DNA from: Alloalcanivorax xenomutans
GTDB lineage: Bacteria; Pseudomonadota; Gammaproteobacteria; Pseudomonadales; Alcanivoracaceae
Assembly: GCF_900217905.1 (NCBI RefSeq)
Contig: NZ_OBMO01000001.1
Coordinates: 295,253 to 359,252, forward strand
Length of the DNA stretch: 64,000 bases
Reading direction: 5' to 3'
Numbering within the stretch: the first letter of the stretch is position 1; each line of letters starts with the position of its first letter. Position numbers and translations under genes: made by a program. The notes beneath the pieces were generated by a model that was not told the DNA's origin, searched no databases, and worked only from the letters and a program-made list of their open reading frames with translations. This document shows positions 10,351 through 19,174 of this stretch, piece by piece.

Positions 10351-10592
10351 CACCGTCTCCTCGACGCCACCCTGCGGATGGCGACACAAGCCAATATTTG
10401 CCGCGCAGTGTAGCATAGGACACTGTCGGCACTGTCGCCCCCGGCGTCGCTGCCGGCCGCCCGCCAGGCTGTGGTTTTTCCCTGGCGCGCTCAGTACACT
10501 TCCGACTCGCCGGTGAAGGCGGACAACATGCAAGGGCTTTAACAGGTTCTCCCTCGATGGAGCACCGGGAGCGATCAACGGGATAAGCATCT

Positions 10593-11780
10593 ATGACGGC
10601 ATTGCGCCCTAACGTATTGGAAGGCCGGGGACTGCGGCTTTGGTTGACGGTTTCCTTCGCGGTGATGTTCACCGGACCCTTTCTGTTCCATTCCCGGGTC
10701 GCCCTTCTCAACGTGGTGGATGTGCTGTTCTTTCTGCCGTCACTAACCCTGTTGACCCGGGCCGTGGTCAGCGGTGATCGCCGCTTGTTGCTGTCCCCAT
10801 GGCTGGTGCCGCTGTACGCCCTGCTCGGCTGGTTGCTGTTGACCATGGCCTGGGCGGATAACGCCAATACCTCCCGCACCGTGCGCGGCGTGGTGGAGAT
10901 CATCACCCTGGTGGGGATCCTGCGCTGGCTGCATCTGTACTATCGGCACACGCTCAAACAGGCGCTGACCAACGCCGCCCTCACCTCCACCGTGCTGCTG
11001 GTGGTGATCATGATCAGCTACTACACCACCCAACCCCTGGGCAGCCCCCTGTTTGGTGAGTCAGTGCGTTTGATATTCGATCTGCCGCAACCCGGCCCGC
11101 TGCTGACCACCATGGCCCTGGTCACACCCTGTTTCATTCTGCTGGCCCAGGCGGTGGAAGAAGGCATCAACGCCAAAGGCGGACGGCGCGCCGCCGGCGC
11201 TCTGGTGGGATTCGGCTTCCTGGTGCTGGTGCAATGGCACACCGGCATCATGCTGCTGGTGGCGGCGCTCAGTTGGGTACTGCTGCGCGCGGAACAACGG
11301 ATACTCGGCATGCTTGCCGCGGCGGTGGCGCTGTATCTGTCCCTGGATTTCGAGGTGCTTGGCAATATGGGCCAGTACTTCACCCACCCCTTCTTTGGCA
11401 ACGGCCTCAGCCAGGAAACCGGTGAATCCCTGCTGGTGGGCGTGGACGAAGCGCTGCGGATCATTCCTCACCCGGACAATGTGCTGCTGGCGGTAATCCA
11501 TTCCGCCGGGCTGGTGGGGCTGATTCTGTTCATCGCCGCCTGGGCGGTGCCCGCCTGGCGCCTGCCGGACGGTGAGCAGAACCTGCGCGAAGGGGCCATC
11601 TTCCTGATCGCCGTGGTACCGGGTCTGCTCGCCATGCTGTCGGTGGGCGCCTATCTATTGGTGCCGTTCCATCCCAGTTGGATGAGCCTGTGGATGCCGC
11701 TGGCTCTGATGCTGGCCAGCCTCAGCACCCGCGACACCATCCGCCCGCCAGTGCGGCACCCGCAACCCCAGCCGCAGTAA
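10593..11780 (+). CDS. O-antigen ligase/polymerase-like membrane protein, diverged
   Basis: A 395-residue protein with about 10-12 hydrophobic segments, of the WaaL/Wzy-like type. It is paralogous to the gene at 12725: both have VSF, then FxG, then a block on LNVxDxLFF near residues 30-45. At the late periplasmic loop where ligases carry a catalytic HN pair, this copy reads IIPHPDNVLLAV, with Asp in place of the His of HPHN. It also has QWHTGIML where the paralogue has NQRRSTLV. It may therefore have lost ligase activity or use another substrate. It lies seven bases upstream of the acyltransferase gene, suggesting an operon. Confidence 0.7.
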   Translation: MTALRPNVLEGRGLRLWLTVSFAVMFTGPFLFHSRVALLNVVDVLFFLPSLTLLTRAVVSGDRRLLLSPWLVPLYALLGWLLLTMAWADNANTSRTVRGVVEIITLVGILRWLHLYYRHTLKQALTNAALTSTVLLVVIMISYYTTQPLGSPLFGESVRLIFDLPQPGPLLTTMALVTPCFILLAQAVEEGINAKGGRRAAGALVGFGFLVLVQWHTGIMLLVAALSWVLLRAEQRILGMLAAAVALYLSLDFEVLGNMGQYFTHPFFGNGLSQETGESLLVGVDEALRIIPHPDNVLLAVIHSAGLVGLILFIAAWAVPAWRLPDGEQNLREGAIFLIAVVPGLLAMLSVGAYLLVPFHPSWMSLWMPLALMLASLSTRDTIRPPVRHPQPQPQ

Positions 11781-11787
11781 CCGCACC

Positions 11788-12702
11788 ATGGCTAAACGTC
11801 GACAACGACCCACGGATCCCCGCGACCCGCGCCTTTGGCCCACACGTGTGGGCCTGGCCCTGTTCTGGCTGATCGGCCAGTTACCCTGGGACCTGCTGCT
11901 GGCGCTGGGACGCGGCATCGGGCATCTGGGTTGGTGGCTGGCCAGGAAGCGGCGGCATATCGCCCTGACCAATCTGCGTCTGTGCTTCCCCGAACTCTCC
12001 GACACCGAGCGGGAAGCGCTGGCCCGGAAAGTGATGGTCAGCACCGGCGAGGCATTGATGGAGATGGCGGGCAGCTTCCACAACCGCCGCATCGACCTGG
12101 GCCAGCGGCTCTCGGTCACTGGCCTGGAGCACCTGGAAGCCGCTCGAGAGCGCGGCCAGGGGGTCCTGCTGCTAGGTATGCACTTCAATTCCATCGACGT
12201 CGGCAGCCGCCTGCTCGGCAAGTTCTTTACCTTCAGCGTGGTGTATCGACCCAACGACAACCCCTTGCTGGATCACCTGATCACCGAAGGCCGCGGCACC
12301 TGGCTCAAACACTCAGTGGACCGCCGTGACTTGCGGCAAACAGTACGGCTGCTGCGCCAGGGCGAAGTGGTGTGGTATGCCCCGGACCAGGACTACGGCA
12401 CCGAACACGCCGTGTACGTGCCGTTCTTTGGTGTCCCCGCGGCCACCATCACCTCCACCAGCCGTATCGCCCGCATGGGCAAAGCGGCGGTGATCCCCTG
12501 TGCCCATTACCGCCTGCCTGGCGGGCGCTATAAGATCGAATTCGGTGAACCGCTAACCGACTTCCCCAGCGGCGATGACGAAGCCGACACCGCTCTGATC
12601 AACCGCACCATCGAGCACTACGTGCGCAAGCATCCCGAGCAGTATTTGTGGGTGCATAAGCGCTTCAAGCATCAGCCGGACAGTATTTCCCCCTATATAT
12701 AA
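11788..12702 (+). CDS. LpxL/HtrB-family acyltransferase
   Basis: A 304-residue inner membrane acyltransferase of the lipid A biosynthesis lauroyl/myristoyl (LpxL-LpxM) family. It has one N-terminal hydrophobic segment (about 21-40) and the catalytic HxxxxD motif as His132 and Asp137 in LLGMHFNSIDVG. The C-terminal part contains VYVPFFGVPAATITS, typical of the family, and the length is usual. Family members add a secondary acyl chain to Kdo2-lipid IVA using acyl-ACP. Which chain or position cannot be told here. It follows the ligase-like gene with a seven-base gap. Downstream, base composition changes sharply to AT-richer DNA. Confidence 0.88.
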   Translation: MAKRRQRPTDPRDPRLWPTRVGLALFWLIGQLPWDLLLALGRGIGHLGWWLARKRRHIALTNLRLCFPELSDTEREALARKVMVSTGEALMEMAGSFHNRRIDLGQRLSVTGLEHLEAARERGQGVLLLGMHFNSIDVGSRLLGKFFTFSVVYRPNDNPLLDHLITEGRGTWLKHSVDRRDLRQTVRLLRQGEVVWYAPDQDYGTEHAVYVPFFGVPAATITSTSRIARMGKAAVIPCAHYRLPGGRYKIEFGEPLTDFPSGDDEADTALINRTIEHYVRKHPEQYLWVHKRFKHQPDSISPYI

Positions 12703-12724
12703 ATGACTCACACGGAGCATCTCA

Positions 12725-13936
12725 ATGGCTAGAAAAGAAAAGCTGCTATTGCTATGGGTGGCAGTTTCTTTCTGTCTTTTGTTTTCTGGCTTATTAATGT
12801 TTGGCCGCCGCCCTCGCGTACTAAACGTATTGGATGCGCTTTTCTTTATCCCAGCGTTTGTTTACGCGATAAAAACCAACCGAACCAACCTCCTCTCTCT
12901 TTTGAAGAAGCACATCCCCCTACTCTTCTTCCTCTTGTATGCCACAGTCTCTACTTTTTTTTCCGATGCACCCAATCCCAGCCGGTTTCTTAGGGCCTTC
13001 TTTCACATCTTCACTTTCTTCATTTTTGTGGAGACCATTATCAGAAGAGCCCCCAAAGCATTTTGGGGTGGCATGCTGATCGGCGTCTGCTTCGCCTCAG
13101 TCATCGCAATTATCGACTTCTATTGCTACTATTTCGTTGTCGGGCGCCCATTCACTAGCGAATTGTATGGCGGATTGTTTGAGACCTTCCAAATCAATCG
13201 CTTTATCACACTCGACACCAACCAGCTTTATGCCAGTATGTATTTCATAACTTTGCCGTTCTTTGCCTTTTTGGCATCCTCTCGGCTACCCAAGAGCTGG
13301 GCGACAACACTGGCGCCTTATTTTGCCACCATGTTGATCGTTATCTACCTGATCGCCAATCAGCGCCGATCCACGCTGGTCGCCTTAATGGCCGGGTGTC
13401 TTGTATTACCCTTGGTAACATTAAAGAAGCGCCTTCTGATCCCACTGGCACTCATTGTTGCTGTGGCGGGCAGCATTCTTGCTATTCATCCAGGTATGAT
13501 TGTTGACCGAGGCTCCAGCAACCGAATCGTGATTTGGGAAGGTACTTGGGAGATGATCAAGGAGCGCCCTCTATTTGGTCATGGCATGTCCAACAAGACA
13601 GAGGCCATTCATATTGTCCGCCCGATGGACGGCGTACATGAGGCCATCGACCATCCACATAATTACTATCTTTCTTTAGTTTACTATTTGGGCTTTTTAG
13701 GGCTTGCTCTATGGACAATGATTTGGCTACCTACCGCTTTAAAATCATTACGACAGGGAAGGCAAGCGCATCTATCACTAGCAGCACTGACTACCGGGTT
13801 GGCAGCTGTACTATTTGATGGCATTCACCCCTATACACCTTTTATGTACAACTGGCCGAGCGTCTGGATTCCAATGGCTTTATTAATTGGCATCTACAGA
13901 ACACAACATAATCCCATCCTCCAAAAGGTGTCATGA
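12725..13936 (+). CDS. O-antigen ligase-like membrane protein (WaaL type)
   Basis: A 403-residue polytopic protein with about 10-12 membrane segments. It keeps the hallmarks of O-antigen ligases: a large loop with GHGMSNKT, then DHPHNYYLSLVYYLG, where the HN pair corresponds to the catalytic histidine region, and an arginine-rich NQRRSTL segment. Ligases transfer O-polysaccharide from undecaprenyl diphosphate to lipid A-core in the periplasm. The gene and its downstream neighbour are clearly richer in A+T than the flanking genes, which suggests acquisition by transfer. Its N-terminal third resembles the gene at 10593. A stop two bases from the next start implies coupling. Ligase versus Wzy polymerase is not certain. 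Confidence 0.75.
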   Translation: MARKEKLLLLWVAVSFCLLFSGLLMFGRRPRVLNVLDALFFIPAFVYAIKTNRTNLLSLLKKHIPLLFFLLYATVSTFFSDAPNPSRFLRAFFHIFTFFIFVETIIRRAPKAFWGGMLIGVCFASVIAIIDFYCYYFVVGRPFTSELYGGLFETFQINRFITLDTNQLYASMYFITLPFFAFLASSRLPKSWATTLAPYFATMLIVIYLIANQRRSTLVALMAGCLVLPLVTLKKRLLIPLALIVAVAGSILAIHPGMIVDRGSSNRIVIWEGTWEMIKERPLFGHGMSNKTEAIHIVRPMDGVHEAIDHPHNYYLSLVYYLGFLGLALWTMIWLPTALKSLRQGRQAHLSLAALTTGLAAVLFDGIHPYTPFMYNWPSVWIPMALLIGIYRTQHNPILQKVS

Positions 13937-13937
13937 G

Positions 13938-15020
13938 ATGCGTATCGCCCAGATTTGCAAATACGCCAACACCACGGTTCAAGGAGTTGATCTATTCGAG
14001 GAGGTCGCTCGCGCTTTCCCAGATCACCAGTTCGACTTCTACGTTCTGCATGGTGATAGCAACCACGCAGAAAGCCGCCTGAACTGCAATATGGTACACT
14101 GCCACTTCGCCAAAAAGCAGCTAAAACGGGTTCGATTCTCCGTTTTGATCGAATTATTAACCAAGCTTAGGCGAGCCCCACTTGATGTTGTCATAACCCA
14201 CCGCGTCACCCCAACGATTCTGATAGCTCTAATACAGCTTTTCCTGAATATACCTAGAAAAATCGCGGTCATTCATGGCATCGGGCAGTTCCGAAAACCT
14301 CGAAGGAAGCTCTTTCTCCGTTTATGGCTGCGCAGCTGGACTATCGTTGCCGTCTCCGAAGCTGTGGCTGAGGATTTAGTTCGAAGTGGATTTTCCTCTA
14401 AGCAGGTAAAAGTCATTCGTAACGCAGTAAACGAAGAATTGGTTCAAAATAACCTTCTTTCACGGGAGGAAGCTCGCAAAGCCCTCGGCATCCCTAGTCA
14501 TGTCGGCCGTCTGGCGGGCACCATCGGGCGCTTGCATCGAGTGAAAGGACACCGCTATTTGGTCCACGCGCTGGCAAAGGAACCTGCGGCTCTTCCAGTG
14601 GCTATCATTGGTGGCGGAAGCGAAGAGGCCGCTCTTAAGGCACAGATCAAACAGCAAGCTCTTCAGAATCGGCTATTTCTCTGCGGCCCTTTCAAAAATG
14701 CTTATCGCTATCTGAGTGCCTTCGACGTCTTTATTATGCCATCGGTGAGCGAAGGGCTGCCAATTTCCATATTGGAAGCAATTAGTGCAGGAGTCCCCGC
14801 TTTTGGCACCTCCGTAGGAGGTATACCGGAAATTCTACCGAATCCCGAATGGACGCTACCGCCTCAAGATAGTCAGGCGCTTGCCAAACGCTTACTCACT
14901 CTGACCACATGCACCGAGAGCGATCTCCGAACAATAGCAAAGGCGCAGCATCAGGTAATGGAAGACAAGTTTGGAATCGAGCAATACCATCAGGCTTTCC
15001 GGGAACTAGCTCTAGGCTAG
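13938..15020 (+). CDS. Glycosyltransferase family 4 (GT-B), low-GC
   Basis: A 360-residue GT-B glycosyltransferase. The C-terminal half has GTIGRLHRVKGHRYL, then the ExxxxxxxE type motif in SEGLPISILEAISAG around residue 272, and GTSVGGIPEIL. The ATG at 13938 lies one base after the TGA of the ligase-like gene. A longer reading into that gene is rejected. The substrate is unknown; the location implies an outer-core or O-chain sugar. Codon use is AT-richer than in neighbours. The stop TAG lies inside a perfect hairpin shared with the convergent tandem-kinase gene. Confidence 0.82.
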   Translation: MRIAQICKYANTTVQGVDLFEEVARAFPDHQFDFYVLHGDSNHAESRLNCNMVHCHFAKKQLKRVRFSVLIELLTKLRRAPLDVVITHRVTPTILIALIQLFLNIPRKIAVIHGIGQFRKPRRKLFLRLWLRSWTIVAVSEAVAEDLVRSGFSSKQVKVIRNAVNEELVQNNLLSREEARKALGIPSHVGRLAGTIGRLHRVKGHRYLVHALAKEPAALPVAIIGGGSEEAALKAQIKQQALQNRLFLCGPFKNAYRYLSAFDVFIMPSVSEGLPISILEAISAGVPAFGTSVGGIPEILPNPEWTLPPQDSQALAKRLLTLTTCTESDLRTIAKAQHQVMEDKFGIEQYHQAFRELALG

Positions 15021-15028
15021 TTCCCGGA
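14998..15028. terminator. 13-bp hairpin containing the stop codons of two convergent genes
   Basis: TCCGGGAACTAGC, loop TCTAG, GCTAGTTCCCGGA. The plus-strand glycosyltransferase stop (TAG at 15018-15020) and the minus-strand kinase stop (TAG read from 15019 to 15017) share the CTAG tetramer in the right arm. The hairpin is fully coding on at least one strand. No T-tract follows on either side. Confidence 0.55.
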
Positions 15029-16348
15029 GAATTGCTTCCAATTGTCATGGAAACGTTTCATTTCCCGCTTACCCTTACGCACCCCTCGTTCGTGCCAGCG
15101 ACTGAATCCAGCACCGTCCAGGTCAATCCAATGAATATGTTCCAGGGCATCCACCAAAACGTTCTGCGCTTTGGTGTCACCGTGCCAAAATCCGGCGCAA
15201 TGAAGCCTATCCAACCAATACTCGGCTTGCGGCGCGATACGATGCGCTCGGGGTGGATCATGCTCCATCAGATAGCTTAGCGCTACACCGTCTATACGGG
15301 GAAAGGCGATCACTGCCTGAGCATCGCGGCACCTTAGCAGCATAACAGGACGAGGCGTCGGCACACCCAACAGGGCCCAGGTCCAACCCATCAGCCAGGA
15401 CACATCGGCTCTGCCACGAAACCAACGCTGTTTCAGACGCGCTTTCCAACTGGTATCGCGGTAATGCTTGATCACCCAATGCTCGTCACCATGAACACTG
15501 ATGCGACTGCCCTTTTTTATCAACGGCAGGGAATCCGGCGCCACCAATGCTCTGGCTAGCGCTTTTTTTTCTTCGTCCGGCAAGGCACGTTCCACGAGCC
15601 AGTCACCATGCGCGTCGCTATGACTGGCGATAGCCGACGAAGCCCGGCGCCATTTCCTCAGGGCGCGGGCTATCCGCCGTCGGGAATGGCCATATACCCG
15701 GGCTCTCAAACTGGCTGACGGCAGGCCGCGTTCACTCAGAGCCCCCGTCACTCGATTCAGCAAAGTATCACGCAAGTCCAAGGGAGCCTGAGCACAAAAC
15801 AACGCCAGGTTATCAAGAATAGCTCCCCGCCGGCGCCGACCTGCAGGCAGGGTGTCAATATCACCCGCATCAAGAATCAGAGCTTGCTGGCCATCAAACA
15901 GAAAGTTATCCAGATGCAGATCACGCTGGCGCCAACCGGCTTGATACAACCCAAAAACGCTGTCCAGCAGCGCAGGCATCACTTGGTCTTCCTGGTGACG
16001 AAGGGCGGCACCCGCGGGTTCACCGTCACACCATCGGGCTATCAGCACCGTGCCTTCGTCCATCTGGTGCAGCTCCAGAGGCTGAGGAGTGGGCAGGCCA
16101 GCGGCCAGAAGAGCCTTTTGCCGCTCCTGCTCCGGAGCGGCTTTCTCCGCCTCGGGTTGAAAGAATAACTTCGCGAACACCAGCTCACCGCGCCAGCGCG
16201 CGCGCATAGCCAACCGACGGCCCGGCAGATGACGCAGTATGCGATCCGCATACAAAGGTTCTTCACCAATCATCAGAGTGAACGCGGCCACCTCTCCCCA
16301 CTCGCGACGGGAGAGCTGTGACAATGACAGCGGAGCATCACCGGTCAT
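15017..16348 (-). CDS. LPS core kinase-family protein with two tandem kinase-like domains
   Basis: A 443-residue protein made of two consecutive Kdo/WaaP-type kinase folds. The first has RDLHLDNFLF (Asp143, Asp147, Asn148) and the metal-binding Asp160 in ILDAGDID. The second has WHGDTKAQNVLV (His389, Asp391) and IDLDGAG (Asp409). Both sets look catalytically complete. By position after waaP and a GT2 gene it corresponds to the uncharacterised kinase-like gene ending the Pseudomonas core cluster. A role in phosphorylating core sugars is inferred, not shown. The start overlaps the GT2 stop as ATGA. It shares its terminal CTAG with a convergent gene. Confidence 0.75.
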   Translation of the reverse strand: MTGDAPLSLSQLSRREWGEVAAFTLMIGEEPLYADRILRHLPGRRLAMRARWRGELVFAKLFFQPEAEKAAPEQERQKALLAAGLPTPQPLELHQMDEGTVLIARWCDGEPAGAALRHQEDQVMPALLDSVFGLYQAGWRQRDLHLDNFLFDGQQALILDAGDIDTLPAGRRRRGAILDNLALFCAQAPLDLRDTLLNRVTGALSERGLPSASLRARVYGHSRRRIARALRKWRRASSAIASHSDAHGDWLVERALPDEEKKALARALVAPDSLPLIKKGSRISVHGDEHWVIKHYRDTSWKARLKQRWFRGRADVSWLMGWTWALLGVPTPRPVMLLRCRDAQAVIAFPRIDGVALSYLMEHDPPRAHRIAPQAEYWLDRLHCAGFWHGDTKAQNVLVDALEHIHWIDLDGAGFSRWHERGVRKGKREMKRFHDNWKQFSGN

Positions 16349-17256
16349 GCCGCCTCCCTTTTAAACAGACTGGCGATTACCCGGCGCACATAGCGGGGCC
16401 GCAACGCCAGCCAGGGGTCGGCACGCAGTGCCTGACAATAAAAGCGTTGAACCAGATCCGGCCACCCCCCTCTATCCGCCAGCTTCAGCAACGACAAGGC
16501 ACGGCGGGCCCGGTATGGCTTCCGGTACGCCATGGCCCAGGAAGGCAAGCCATTGTTTTCGAATATCTGCTGCTCCAATTCCATTCCCACCGACAAAGCA
16601 GCCTGCAGATCATTCCGGCGGCTATCCGGGTGTTTATGCACATTCAACAATGGCTCAGGCAACGCCACGGCCGCGTAGCAGGCCAGAAGGTGAGCAAAAA
16701 CCGGCATGTCCTCGGTATGACGCAGCTCTTCGCGGAAGTCCACCGTGGCAAACGCCTCCCGGTGGATAGCGCTGGCACCATTGCTAAATTGGATTTTTTT
16801 ATTCAAATAAAGAGCGAAGTTGCGCTCCCGGTCATCACCAACGGGCCCGGGAGGAACCGATACGACCTTCCCTTCCGTCAAAGCATAGTGCCCTGCGATC
16901 ACCAGCTTCGTTTGCGGGTGAGCCCGCACGCTGCTGGCGAAAGCAGAGAGCGCCCCAGCGCACAGCTCATCATCCGCATCCAGAAAAATCAGCCATTCAT
17001 TGGACGTTTCTTCCACACCTCTGGCACGAGTCGCTGCCGGACCACGGTTACGCTGCGTCAAACAGCGTAACGGCCCGGCGCTCTCCGAAACCAGCCTCTC
17101 CATGACCTCAAGCGTGTTGTCGGTGGACCCATCGTCAATCACCAGCACTTCAAAATGCGGGTAGTCCTGGGTTAACACCGACTTTACCGCCCTTTCCAGG
17201 CAATGGCCGTAATTGTAGGCCGGTATGACCACCGAAAACGCCACGCTCATGGTCAA
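16345..17256 (-). CDS. Glycosyltransferase family 2
   Basis: A 303-residue GT-A glycosyltransferase. It begins with FSVVIPAYNYG, has the nucleotide-binding DDGSTDNT at 41-48 and the metal-binding LDADDEL near residue 93. The acceptor is probably an LPS core sugar, inferred from the neighbours. It overlaps waaP upstream (ATGA at 17253-17256) and the tandem-kinase gene downstream (ATGA at 16345-16348), so expression is coupled to the core cluster. An internal ATG two codons in is an alternative start. The sugar specificity cannot be read from the sequence. Confidence 0.85.
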   Translation of the reverse strand: MTMSVAFSVVIPAYNYGHCLERAVKSVLTQDYPHFEVLVIDDGSTDNTLEVMERLVSESAGPLRCLTQRNRGPAATRARGVEETSNEWLIFLDADDELCAGALSAFASSVRAHPQTKLVIAGHYALTEGKVVSVPPGPVGDDRERNFALYLNKKIQFSNGASAIHREAFATVDFREELRHTEDMPVFAHLLACYAAVALPEPLLNVHKHPDSRRNDLQAALSVGMELEQQIFENNGLPSWAMAYRKPYRARRALSLLKLADRGGWPDLVQRFYCQALRADPWLALRPRYVRRVIASLFKREAA

Positions 17257-18098
17257 ATATCCTTTCCCGGGTGCTCGGCGAACGGCAACGGAAACGCTGG
17301 TGTTTTTTCGAAGTAGCGCTGATAGATGCGCTCGCCCTCGCGACGACTGGCATCCAGCAGCGGCGTCTTGTCGCTGAGCGCTTCCCGTAGCGGCATGTCG
17401 GTGTAGATCCGTACGAAGCGCAATACATCGCGCCGGGTCAGAGAAAAGCGGGCGGTGGAGAAATACAAGCCGCCCAGGTCCTTGACCCGCCAGCGACGCG
17501 GCACCCGCCCTCGAACCTGGGAGCGATGCAGATCAATCAGATACAACGGCGCGGTGGCATCGTGCACGGCGGCCGCATCCCTGGGCATCAGAAAATGCCC
17601 CAGGTAGAAATCACGGTGATTCACACCGGCATCGTGCATGCGTTTGGCAATCTCCGCCACGCGCCGGATCAGTGCCCATTTAAAGGTCGCCGGTGGCGGA
17701 TTCCCGCGCCAGGTCTCGCCAAGTTCTTCCAGGCTCACGGTGTCCAGCAATTCCTCGGTGACCAGGAAACTTTGCCGGGACGCCGGGTTAAGGCCGCGCT
17801 CGCCATAGCCAACGACGGTGAGTGTATCCAGCCCGGCTTCCGCCACCCGGCGAATGGCGCGCACTTCCGACATGGCGCCGAGAATCGGCAGTTTGGCCTG
17901 GGTCAGATTCTTGAGGATTTCACCCCAACCGATGCCCCCATGGTACTTGAGAAAATAATGCCCGCGCCCGGTCTGAAAACGCAGTGTGCGGCGCCCCTCC
18001 CGTTCCCGGAACACCTCCCCTTGTTGGCGGGCGGCCTGCTCGAACGGGTCCTCGCCGCGCCAGGCCTCGGCCAGATCGTCACGCAGATACAGCGTCAT
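17253..18098 (-). CDS. waaP: LPS core heptose(I) kinase WaaP
   Basis: Phosphorylates the first heptose of the LPS inner core, important for outer membrane integrity and, in Pseudomonas, essential. The 281-residue protein has the kinase catalytic loop NHRDFYLGHFL with Asp163, aligned with the catalytic Asp162 of E. coli WaaP, followed by LYLIDLHRSQVR carrying the metal-binding Asp. The substrate-lysine region is RGHYFLKYHGG. The length is close to that of RfaP (about 265-270). It overlaps waaG by ATGA at its start and GT2 by ATGA at its end. Identification is strong. Confidence 0.93.
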   Translation of the reverse strand: MTLYLRDDLAEAWRGEDPFEQAARQQGEVFREREGRRTLRFQTGRGHYFLKYHGGIGWGEILKNLTQAKLPILGAMSEVRAIRRVAEAGLDTLTVVGYGERGLNPASRQSFLVTEELLDTVSLEELGETWRGNPPPATFKWALIRRVAEIAKRMHDAGVNHRDFYLGHFLMPRDAAAVHDATAPLYLIDLHRSQVRGRVPRRWRVKDLGGLYFSTARFSLTRRDVLRFVRIYTDMPLREALSDKTPLLDASRREGERIYQRYFEKTPAFPLPFAEHPGKDI

Positions 18099-19174
18099 GA
18101 AGACTTCCTTGGATAGCGTTCAATGGCGTCCACCGCGTGGCGCACCAGATCGTAGATATCCGCGCTCTCAGCGAACGCCCTGCCACGCTGACGCCACTGG
18201 TCCCTTGATGTGGCCATCAATGCCTGAACATCGGCGGCGGACGGTTCGGCACTGACCTTACCCATGTTCGCCCGCTCAATGTAGGGCGCGTAGCCGCAAG
18301 CCGGGGTGGTCAGCACCGGCAGGCCGGCCACCGCCGCTTCCAGCAATACCGTGCCGGTATTTTCCGCATAGGCGGGGTGGACCAGCAAGTCCGCGCTCCA
18401 CAGCCATTCCGCCACGTTATCCTGACCGCCCATGAAGTGCACGCGGTCCTGTACCCCCAGCCGGCGGGCCTGGCGCAGGTAAGACGCCGGGTTATCGTCA
18501 CCCACCACATACAACGGGATGTTCTCCGGTAAGTCCGGCAGCAACGCGATGGCGCGATCCAATCCCTTGGTGCGAAAACCGGAACCAACGAACAGCAACA
18601 TCGGCGTGTCCTCGGCCAGCCCCAGCCCGGCTCGCAGGCGTTGGCGGCAAGAGGCATAGTCCTCCGGCAGAATGCGGTCACGGCGGATGCCCGGCGGCAA
18701 ATCCACGAAGCGCTCGCCGGCGGTGCCGTAGTGGCGTTGGTACAAGGCTCGCTGAGGCGGAGAAATAGAAAGGATCCGTGTGCCGACGTCCGCCCCGAAC
18801 ACCGCGGCTTCCTTGGCCAGTTTGTCGCGGTAGCGGGAAAGCCAGCGCCGCGCGCCCCGATAACGGGCCGCCAGGCAGCCATCGGCGGCGTAATACCAAT
18901 CCAGTCCCGGCATTTTGTTGAAACCCACCACGCTGTCGAAGCCTTCCAGTCGGTCCCGCACCTGCCGGGCGAAGCGATCGTCGCGAACATGGTTCATGCC
19001 GTCGTGCACCGGCAAGGTTTCCACCGCCAGCCCCGGTTCCGGCTCACCGTGCCAGGCGCGGGTGAACACCGTGACCTCCTGGCCCCGGGACTGTGCCTCC
19101 CGGGCGATGGCGAGCATGTCCCGCTGCAGGCCCCCGTAGGGGAAATATTCAAACAACAGGAAGGCCAGCTTCAT
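18095..19174 (-). CDS. waaG: LPS core alpha-1,3-glucosyltransferase-type GT4, WaaG
   Basis: A 359-residue GT-B enzyme that adds the first outer-core hexose to heptose II. It opens with LAFLLFEYFPYGGLQRDML, has GFNKMPGLDWYYAAD, and near the C-terminus AENTGTVLLEAAVAG with the glutamate pair typical of family 4. The ATG at 19174 overlaps the waaC stop as ATGA; a 12-residue extension upstream is rejected. In Pseudomonas the corresponding enzyme transfers a galactosamine, so the exact sugar is uncertain. It sits in the coupled run waaC-waaG-waaP-GT2-kinase. Confidence 0.92.
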   Translation of the reverse strand: MKLAFLLFEYFPYGGLQRDMLAIAREAQSRGQEVTVFTRAWHGEPEPGLAVETLPVHDGMNHVRDDRFARQVRDRLEGFDSVVGFNKMPGLDWYYAADGCLAARYRGARRWLSRYRDKLAKEAAVFGADVGTRILSISPPQRALYQRHYGTAGERFVDLPPGIRRDRILPEDYASCRQRLRAGLGLAEDTPMLLFVGSGFRTKGLDRAIALLPDLPENIPLYVVGDDNPASYLRQARRLGVQDRVHFMGGQDNVAEWLWSADLLVHPAYAENTGTVLLEAAVAGLPVLTTPACGYAPYIERANMGKVSAEPSAADVQALMATSRDQWRQRGRAFAESADIYDLVRHAVDAIERYPRKSS

